From a bacterium (lineage in GTDB: Bacteria > Planctomycetota > Planctomycetia > Pirellulales > Pirellulaceae): a stretch of DNA of 64,000 bases. Location of the stretch: positions 1 through 64,000 of the forward strand of contig JAUIGN010000001.1 in assembly GCA_030430075.1 (NCBI GenBank), given 5' to 3'. Below the pieces are notes generated by a model. That model did not search any database and had not been told where the DNA came from. It saw only the letters and a program-made list of their open reading frames with translations. The translations under genes and the position numbers were made by a program. Below are positions 18,525 through 26,400 of the stretch, one piece after another (positions within the stretch are counted from its first letter, which is position 1; every line of letters begins with the position of its first letter).

Positions 18525-19934
18525 ATGCTGACTCGACGAAGCTTGCTGCAACTTGGCGGATCAGGATTCGGTTATCTTGCGTTTGCGGCACTGGCCCACC
18601 AGCAAGCAGCACAAGCGCGTGATCCAAAACGCCCATTGGCTCCGCAGGCCTCGCACTTCCCGGCCAAAGCGAAGCGGGTCATCTTTCTCTGCATGGAAGG
18701 GGGCCCGAGTCACGTCGACACGCTGGACTATAAACCCGCACTTGCGGCCAACGACGGCGAGCCGGCTCCCGGCGCCCGCGGTTTCCGCCCAGCGCGCCTG
18801 ATGGGTTCCCATTTCGCCTTCGAGCGCCGCGGGGCAAGCGGCCTGTGGATCAGTGAGCTCTTTCCGGAACTGGCGCGGCACGCCGACAAGCTGTGCCTGC
18901 TGAACGGCATGCATACCGACCGGCCCAATCACGCCCAGGCCTACTTGCAAATGCATTGCGGAATCTTTCAGTTTCCACGCCCCAGCTTGGGGGCGTGGCT
19001 CCTCTACGGCCTGGGAACGGACAACGAAAATCTGCCCGGCTTCATCACAATCAATCCTCCCAGCCGGAACGGGGGCGCGGCAAACTACGCGGCGTCGTTC
19101 CTACCGGCCGTCTACCAGGGCACCCGGATTCAACAGCGGTCCGGAAGCGAAACGGTCAGCAATCTGACCAACCGCCGCCGCTCGCGCGACGCTCAACGCG
19201 TGCAACTCGACTTCGCGCAGGAACTGAACCGAGCGAGTGCCGCAGCGTTGGGCGGAAGCCCGGAGATCGAAGGCCTGATTTCGTCGTACGAACTGGCGTT
19301 TCGGATGCAGGGCGAAATGCCCTCGCTGCTCGACCTGGGCAACGAAACCGCAGCGACTCGGAGACTCTATGGCATCGAGGAACAAGAACGCGGTGGCAAC
19401 CGCTTCAGCGGCGGCTTCGGTTCGTCTGGCGGTACAACCAGCTTCGGTCGGCAATGCCTGCTGGCCCGCCGACTGGTGGAAGCCGGGGTCCGCTTTGTCG
19501 AAGTCACGTCCGCCGGTTGGGACCATCACCGCAACCTTGATGAATCGCTCCGCACGAGCTGTTCGGCCGTCGACCGTCCCATCGCAGGACTGCTGACCGA
19601 CCTGCATCAGCGGGATATGCTCAAGGACACGCTTGTCTTGTGGGGAGGCGAATTTGGCCGTTCACCGTACGCACAGGGAGATGGACGGGACCACAATGCG
19701 AAGGGATTTTCGATGTGGATGGCCGGCGGTGGCGTCAAAGCAGGCGTAACCCATGGAAAAACCGATGACTTCGGCTACAAAGCGATCGAGGGCCGGGTTC
19801 ACATGCATGACTGGCATGCAACAATCCTTCACCTCCTCGGGCTGGACCATGAACAGCTCACCTACCGCTACGCGGGTCGAGAGATGCGATTGACCGACGT
19901 CAAAGGCAACGTCATCAAGGCGATCATCGCATAA
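18525..19934 (+). CDS. DUF1501 protein with Tat-type signal
   Basis: 469 residues from the ATG at 18525; an open frame continues upstream through the previous gene in another phase and is not real. The N-terminus (TRRSLLQLGGSGFGYLAF) is a twin-arginine signal. The body has the DUF1501 signatures of the alkaline-phosphatase-like superfamily: VIFLCMEGGPSHVDTLDYKP, GMHTDRPNHAQAY, the ARRLVEAGVRFVEVTSAGWD block and LWGGEFGRSPYAQGDGRDHN. Probably an exported metal-dependent hydrolase; substrate unknown. It is paired with the DUF1549/DUF1553 gene, the usual arrangement in planctomycetes. Confidence 0.93.
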   Translation: MLTRRSLLQLGGSGFGYLAFAALAHQQAAQARDPKRPLAPQASHFPAKAKRVIFLCMEGGPSHVDTLDYKPALAANDGEPAPGARGFRPARLMGSHFAFERRGASGLWISELFPELARHADKLCLLNGMHTDRPNHAQAYLQMHCGIFQFPRPSLGAWLLYGLGTDNENLPGFITINPPSRNGGAANYAASFLPAVYQGTRIQQRSGSETVSNLTNRRRSRDAQRVQLDFAQELNRASAAALGGSPEIEGLISSYELAFRMQGEMPSLLDLGNETAATRRLYGIEEQERGGNRFSGGFGSSGGTTSFGRQCLLARRLVEAGVRFVEVTSAGWDHHRNLDESLRTSCSAVDRPIAGLLTDLHQRDMLKDTLVLWGGEFGRSPYAQGDGRDHNAKGFSMWMAGGGVKAGVTHGKTDDFGYKAIEGRVHMHDWHATILHLLGLDHEQLTYRYAGREMRLTDVKGNVIKAIIA

Positions 19935-20166
19935 GGAATGTGCGACGAGCAAATCGGACGCTGACGCGTATCGACCGAGATGCGAGGCGCGTTGGGTCGG
20001 TTCACCGCATGACAACGACGACACGGGATACCACCTACGACGCGGGGACTTGCACTGACTTGTTATTCCTTCATGAGTGATCCAGACGAGACGCCCGACG
20101 CAACCTGCGCCCCGTCACACGCCACGATCGATACCGCGGCCACCTCCTCCAGGAGCATCACTGCCC

Positions 20167-22257
20167 ATGCATACGTTTCCGCCCGGCTTCCGGCAGCGAA
20201 TCGTCCGAATCTTTCCGCTGGCACTCATGCTTTGCTGCGGCCATCCCTGCAGCAGGACGGCCGTTATCGCGGAAGAACTGGATGGCGACCGGTTGCTTGA
20301 TCCCAACCGAATGATCGAGATCAAGATCGAAGTCGCGCCGGACGACTGGGAGCAGCTTCGCCGCCAGGCGCATGATCCGGCAACGGCGTTCAGCGGGTTA
20401 CCAGGCGAACGACCCTATACTTACTTCAGGGCCGACCTGTGGATCGATGGCGAGAAACTTGAATCGGTTGGCATTCGCAAGAAAGGGTTCTTCGGGTCGG
20501 CTGACATCCAACGGCCATCACTGAAAGTCAAATTCGATGCGTACAAGGATCAGGATCCTATCAAAGGGCTGAGCCGCCTGACGCTGAACAACAACAAGCA
20601 GGACCGGTCTCAGGCCAGCCAGTTCTTAACGTACCGGCTGTTTCGCCGAGCGGGCAATCCGGCCCCCAGGTCCAATTGGGCCCATGTCGTGGTCAATGGG
20701 GAAAACCTTGGTATTTACTCGCACGTCGAAAGCATCAAGAAACCGTTCCTCAAACGTGCCTTCGCGGACAAGTCCGGAAACCTCTACGAAGGGAGTCTCA
20801 CCGACTTCCGCCCCAAGTCACTCGACAATGTCGAAGCCAAAACGAATGAGGGCGTGGATGATCGGAGCGACGTCGAACGTCTGGCCGCCGTTCTTGCGAA
20901 GGAGGGAGAACTCGATCTGAATGAACTGAGTCAGATCATCAACATCGATGCGTTCTTTCGGCATTGGGCCCTGGAAGGCCTGACCGGATTTTGGGACGGC
21001 TATAGCTCGAATCAAAACAACTTCTATCTCTACTTCAATCCGCAAGACAACGGCCGTGGCCATTTCATTCCCTGGGGAGCCGACTGGGTCTTTACCGATG
21101 GCGGGCCATTTGGCCGAGGCCGGGGGGGCGGGAGCCGCCCGTCGACGGTGATTTACGCGCACAGCATCCTGGCCAATCGGCTCTACCACTCCCAGGACGG
21201 GGCGAAACGCTATCAGGCGACCTTGCGCCGGCTGCTGGACGAGGTCTGGGACGAGGACGCGATGCTCGCCGAAGTCGATCGCATCGAAGCGTTGGTTTCG
21301 CCCCACTTGCACCCATCACAGGCTGGTACGCCGTCGGCAATGAACGAGTTGCGAGCGTTCGTTCGCGGTCGTCGCGAGGTGGTCGAACGCGCATTGGACA
21401 ACTGGCGTCCTAACGTGCCGTCCGAACCGCGAACACCGTCCTATGTCGTCGATGTCGGCACCGCCAAGGGCTCGTTTTTCACCACCTTCCGTCGCGATGG
21501 AGGCGAGCCGACCGCCGAGAGCCGGACGAAAATCGTGATCCAGCTAGGTGAGGAGCTCGTCAACGCCGATCACGTCGTGGCGCGTACCCAACCCCTTCCG
21601 TTCGGCGGCTTCGGAGGCTTTCGAGGACCGCCGGGCGGTGGCTTGGGTGGGTCGCGGGGTCCCAGGGTCAGTAGGCCGGGAGCGACGTCAGCTTCCCCCG
21701 TGAATCTCGTCTTCACTGCCGACCGGGCAGATGGCGCACCGATTGCCGTCTCGTTGACGATTGACCGCGCCCGATTCCATCCGACCGGCGAGGGGGCGAT
21801 TCGGATCAGCGGAAGTCTTCGCGAAGGTCAGCGCAATCGTGTTGGATTGGGTGGGCGTCCCGGCCGGTCGGTGATTGGCAATCTGCAATTGAGCCAAGCC
21901 GGCACGGAACCCGGTGACCCGGTTGCCGGTCAGATTGAGCTGAGAATCGTCGAAACGCACGGCGGATTCTGGCAACAACGGCAGGGAGGGGGCGGCAGAT
22001 TCGCTTCGCCACCTGGAGGCCGGGATATTCAACGCCCCGGTTCGGGAAGCTTGCCCGCGGGATTCGGTCGGCCGCCGTCCATCAGCCTCCAACGGGCACT
22101 CGATACCGACCGTGATGGCACGATCTCTGCCGACGAGATTGGTCAGGCAACCGCCGCCCTCAAACGGCTCGATCGGAATCGGGACGGAAAACTGACCGCC
22201 GACGAGCTGCGCTCGCCGCCGCGCGGAGCAGGCGCCGGCAATCGGCCACGTGACTAA
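20167..22257 (+). CDS. Secreted CotH-kinase family protein with C-terminal EF-hands
   Basis: 696 residues from the ATG at 20167 (AGGAG about 14 bases upstream); the upstream extension of the frame is Pro/Arg-rich and precedes the hydrophobic leader. The leader (RIFPLALMLCCGHPC) is a signal peptide, possibly lipoprotein-type. The CotH domain (~45-380) has the GIRKKGFFGS, LTLNNNKQD, GLYSHVE-like (LGIYSHVES) and WGADWVFTDGG motifs of this atypical protein-kinase fold. A Gly-rich linker follows at ~478-500. Two EF-hand calcium loops (DTDRDGTISADE and DRNRDGKLTADE) lie at ~645-681. Probable extracellular protein that phosphorylates or binds surface proteins. It is 232 bases after DUF1501 and could be in the same unit. 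Confidence 0.88.
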   Translation: MHTFPPGFRQRIVRIFPLALMLCCGHPCSRTAVIAEELDGDRLLDPNRMIEIKIEVAPDDWEQLRRQAHDPATAFSGLPGERPYTYFRADLWIDGEKLESVGIRKKGFFGSADIQRPSLKVKFDAYKDQDPIKGLSRLTLNNNKQDRSQASQFLTYRLFRRAGNPAPRSNWAHVVVNGENLGIYSHVESIKKPFLKRAFADKSGNLYEGSLTDFRPKSLDNVEAKTNEGVDDRSDVERLAAVLAKEGELDLNELSQIINIDAFFRHWALEGLTGFWDGYSSNQNNFYLYFNPQDNGRGHFIPWGADWVFTDGGPFGRGRGGGSRPSTVIYAHSILANRLYHSQDGAKRYQATLRRLLDEVWDEDAMLAEVDRIEALVSPHLHPSQAGTPSAMNELRAFVRGRREVVERALDNWRPNVPSEPRTPSYVVDVGTAKGSFFTTFRRDGGEPTAESRTKIVIQLGEELVNADHVVARTQPLPFGGFGGFRGPPGGGLGGSRGPRVSRPGATSASPVNLVFTADRADGAPIAVSLTIDRARFHPTGEGAIRISGSLREGQRNRVGLGGRPGRSVIGNLQLSQAGTEPGDPVAGQIELRIVETHGGFWQQRQGGGGRFASPPGGRDIQRPGSGSLPAGFGRPPSISLQRALDTDRDGTISADEIGQATAALKRLDRNRDGKLTADELRSPPRGAGAGNRPRD

Positions 22258-22826
22258 CCCAGGCCGGGCCCCGGTCGTTTCAAACGCTGAAAATTCAATA
22301 AACGTTGGGCGTTATCCGCGGGTCGACTGATCGCAAAGCAAACCGGACGCAATCGCGTGCCGGCAGAATTACGCGGCGTTTGGGGCGAAGTCACCCCAAG
22401 TGACTGTGGTAGACGGGTACGCTGACTTGTTGCTCGTTGATGAACAAACCGGGCGCGTGCGACGAGCGGAGACAGTGTCCCGCAGACCCTTCGTTTCCCG
22501 CGGCGGTGCTTTGTTGGCGACGGGTGCGGATGGCGCACCGTATCATGCGGGGGGAGACCTTACGGTCCGGCGGTGTGCGGGGTTGGAGACCAGTGCACTG
22601 CATGTTGGAGACCCGCGTACAGCACGCCGTAGACCCGAGCGCAGTAAGTTGGAGACCCGCGTAAAGCAAACCGCGGTCACAGAAATCCGCGCATGGTGGG
22701 GACGGGGTGTACGGTGGAGTGGATGCGGCCGTTGTCGTTCCTCGGCAAGATTGCTACAACGGCGACGAAGTGGAGTGACGGTATTGGGAGTTCGTCGCAG
22801 TTCGGAACGCACTGGAAAGCTTTATC
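22258..22826. other. Intergenic gap with repeat copy B
   Basis: No supported gene. 22552-22695 holds a copy of the core-plus-minisatellite family. The rest shows nothing recognisable. Confidence 0.5.
22552..22695 (+). repeat. Core-plus-minisatellite repeat, copy B (degenerate)
   Basis: GGAGACCTTACGGTCCGGCG, then GCGGGGTTGGAGACC, then spaced units TTGGAGACCCGCGTACAGCA and TTGGAGACCCGCGTAAAGCA. Same orientation as copy A, more diverged. Confidence 0.65.
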
Positions 22827-23351
22827 ATGCTCGATCAAGAACTGGAACGGGAAGTCAACGCTGCCGCAACAACGACGCGCACGATCGTATTCGCCCTCGC
22901 CAACGGCGTCCTTGTATTTGGCGCCTACGTTCTGTTTCTGGGTGACGAAGTCGAACAACCGACTTTGGGGATGCTGACGTACGCCAGCCTGGGGATGGGC
23001 GCGATCTGTGGCGTCCTGGCCTTCGTGATTCCGAAGATGATCGTGCGGAATTCCCGCCTGCAGTTAACTCGACAGGCCACGGACGATTCGTCCGGCGACC
23101 ATTCCGTGGTCTCCAGCCTGGCGCAGGTCTACCAGACGACGACGATCATCGGCTGCGCCCTGCTGGAAGGCACCGCGTTCCTGGCGTTGGTCGCATACTT
23201 GCTCGAAGGTCACCTTGCGTCGCTGACCGTCGCGGTCGTGATGTTGATCGGGATCGCGCTGCACATGCCATTGGGCGACCGCCTGGCGACCTGGGTCGAT
23301 ACGCAGTTGCGAGCGATCAAGGAAGAGAAACAACTTGGGGCGCCACAGTAG
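22827..23351 (+). CDS. Hypothetical integral membrane protein, four TM helices
   Basis: 174 residues. Hydrophobic segments lie at about 20-40, 50-72, 103-125 and 130-150, with a soluble link of ~25 residues after the second. N-terminus and C-terminus are charged and probably cytoplasmic. No domain recognised; it resembles small uncharacterised planctomycete membrane proteins. It converges with the giant gene, 71 bases between the stops. Confidence 0.75.
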   Translation: MLDQELEREVNAAATTTRTIVFALANGVLVFGAYVLFLGDEVEQPTLGMLTYASLGMGAICGVLAFVIPKMIVRNSRLQLTRQATDDSSGDHSVVSSLAQVYQTTTIIGCALLEGTAFLALVAYLLEGHLASLTVAVVMLIGIALHMPLGDRLATWVDTQLRAIKEEKQLGAPQ

Positions 23352-23422
23352 CGGGTTCCCCACTTCGAGCTGCGGAACTCGGCGAACTCCTTGGCCCGGG
23401 CGACAACAGCGGCCCCTCGCGG

Positions 23423-26400
23423 CTACAACAAACTGCCCCTTTCGTTCGACCCGAAGTCGGCGAAGGCGTCGTCGACCGCTGTGTACCAGCGATCCAAATC
23501 TCCGTCGTGCGCACCGTCATGCTCGTCGTCCATAAAACCGGTGGTTGAGCCCAACCGCTGGTCGCCTTCGCTGGCATGGATCGATGTGCGGGTCAACTGT
23601 TGTCCCGCCGCGAGCGTATCTTGCATGACGTGTTCGTGATGCTCGAACCCGAGAAGGTGCCCCAATTCGTGGGCAACGACGGACACCAGATCCATCCGTC
23701 CAACAGCCGCAGGCTCGCTGAGAGGCGAATCGATCGTAGCGTTCCAGCCGAAACCTGCTGCGTCGGCGTCGATGACGACCAGCCCCGGATACGTTAGTCC
23801 CAAATACGTTCCGGGCAATGGGGCGATCTCGTACCGGACTCCATCCAACAGACGCGGATCGACGCCTTGCGTCTGCCAGAAATCGATCGCCTCAGCGACG
23901 GCTGCTTCCACGTGCTGGGCAGACAATGGCCGGCCGGGTAACTCAGGGAGGGCTCCGTCGCCAACGTCGCCGGTGTACGCGGACACATCCGCATGCAGAG
24001 GGCCGGGTGCCGTCAGGACAACGGAGAGGGCATCGAATCGCGTCCAGACCACGCCTTCGGCCGCGCCGTCGAGCAGCCGGCTGAAGCCATCGCAGGTGGT
24101 CGGTCCGAGATAGTCGCAATGGAATACGTCATTCGCGTCGCCGGCAAGCCCCGAGACGCTGTAGTTGCCTCGGGTAACCAGGTTCACATCGGCCCCGTTG
24201 ACGGAGACACCGGCGATATTCTCCGCTGCGGCCGCCAACTCCACCGCAGGTCCATTAAGATAAACTTCCCAGGTTCCGGCGGCCGGGGAACCATTCAGAA
24301 CCAGCAGATCGGAACCGCCGCCGTTGAGTGTTCCCGCCGCACCAGGGACCGCGTAGTTGCCGAGCGTACTGATGGCAATCCGTCCCCCGGGAACGATGCT
24401 GATCCCGTCGATATCTTCGCTCGACTGCGTCAGTCCCAAGGTGGCGCCCGTCAGGAACATCTCAAACGTTCCTGACGTTGCTTCACCAAGACCTGTCGGC
24501 AGGAACCGGATCACGTCCGAATCGTCGACCCGGCCCAAGCCCGGGATGTACTTGGGATAACTCAAGCTCATCAAGATGCTGTCGTCGGCATTGATATGGA
24601 TTGCATCAAGGTCGCCTGTCCGCAATCCGACATCCGAACCGTCAAAATGCAGCGACCAGGTACCGCTGGCGGTGTCGAATACGAGAATGTCTTCGTTGCG
24701 AAAGGCGATCCCGTCAACGACACCGCTGATGGTCGGGCTGACGAAAATGCGGGCGTCGGCCGCTCCCGTGTTCGGTACAAACAACTCGACGTCGTGTCCC
24801 GCGCCGCCAACGTAGGTGATCTGCAATTCGACCCCGTCAACGTCAACCGTTGCGCCTTCCGGAAGCCCGTTGAATGTACCGGTCACCGAATTGCCCGTCT
24901 GATTCGCGATGATCGTGAAACGGTCGCCGGGGACCGGGACAAAACCGCGAGTGACCGCGAGGGCCGCACTGGCCAGGCTGGGCGAGGCGACGCCATCCGC
25001 CGTAAACTGGTCATACTGCGACGCGGCGGCGGTGCCGTTCAATTCGACGGCAAACGTGGCATTGCTGCTCAACTGCAACTGGCCACTTCCGGTCAGACGG
25101 CCGGGGCTGAGTCCGGGCGCGACCGTGCCGACACCCGTGTTGATCACGCCCTCAATCTGTCCGGTGCCACCGAGCACCGCGCCGTTGATGACATTGACGG
25201 CGTTCGAGGAACTGGTCAGGGCGCCGGTAATCAACACCGAACCTCCGGCGACCCGCAGTTCGCCCGTCCAGTCGTTGGCATTTCCCGACAGGGTGAAGGT
25301 CCCGGTTCCCGAACTGACCAGGGATCCCGTCCCGGTAACCTGGCCACTGAACTCGGTCGACGTGTTGTCGAGCCCCGTCGTCAGGCTCGCGCCGCTGCCG
25401 AGCATCACGGTACCGGCTCCCGCCAGCGAGCCGACTCGCTCTGTGAACCCACCGTTGTCGAATGTTGCCGACGCCGCGACGGTCACGGCACTGTTATCGG
25501 GAATTCGATTGAAGGTCCCCAGCGTCAACGTACCGGCAAGAATGTCTGTGGGACCGCCGTAGGAGGCGGCGATGTCAATCGACAAGGTCCCGTCCCCCGA
25601 CTTGGTCAGGCCCCCTGCCCCGCTGACTTGCGCTGCGACGACACCATCGGCATCGGCCAGGCTGATGATCGTTCCCCCGGCGCCGTGATCGATCGCGCCG
25701 CCCAGATTGACGGTTCCGCCCCCGGTCGAGTCGGCGTCGGCCGTGATCTCCACCGCCCCACCGCTCGACGTGATCGTGCCGGCGGCGGTCGAGACGATAT
25801 CGTGATCCGCATTCAACTCGATCGCGCCGCCGCCACTGTGGATCGCGGCCGTGAGGCTGATGTCATTGGCGCTCACCACCAGATCTCCTCCTCCGGTTGC
25901 GGTGGCGTTTGCTTGGAACGACACGGTATCGTCGTTGCCTCCGCCCGGTTCGGCGACGATCAACAGGTCCGCGGCAAAGGCGGCATCCAACCCCTCAACG
26001 TTGATCACATCAGCGCCGGCCGTCAACGTCGTATCGATGACCAGGCTGTCGGTTGGATTGGTGAACGTAATGCTCTCGCCCAAATCAGAATCGATCGAGG
26101 ACTGGCCGTCGGAGACGTCGCCGTCGTCGGAGAGGAGAATCGTCTCACTGCCGCCCAAGAACGTGAAAATTCTGTTGGTGGCATTCAGGTTGTCAAGAAT
26201 CGGTTCCAGGCCGGTGTAGTGGATTGTCGCATCGGAACTGCCGTCGCCGTCCAGGTCGATCTCGGTTTCGCCGTCGTGGGCGTTGAAAAACGTGTGAATG
26301 ACCGTGTCGGCGTCCAGGTCCGGGTCGGGGTCGAGCAACACGATTTCGTCGGATCCTCCGGCGCCGCCGTTGAAGCTGAGACCGCCGGGGGGAATTGGAT

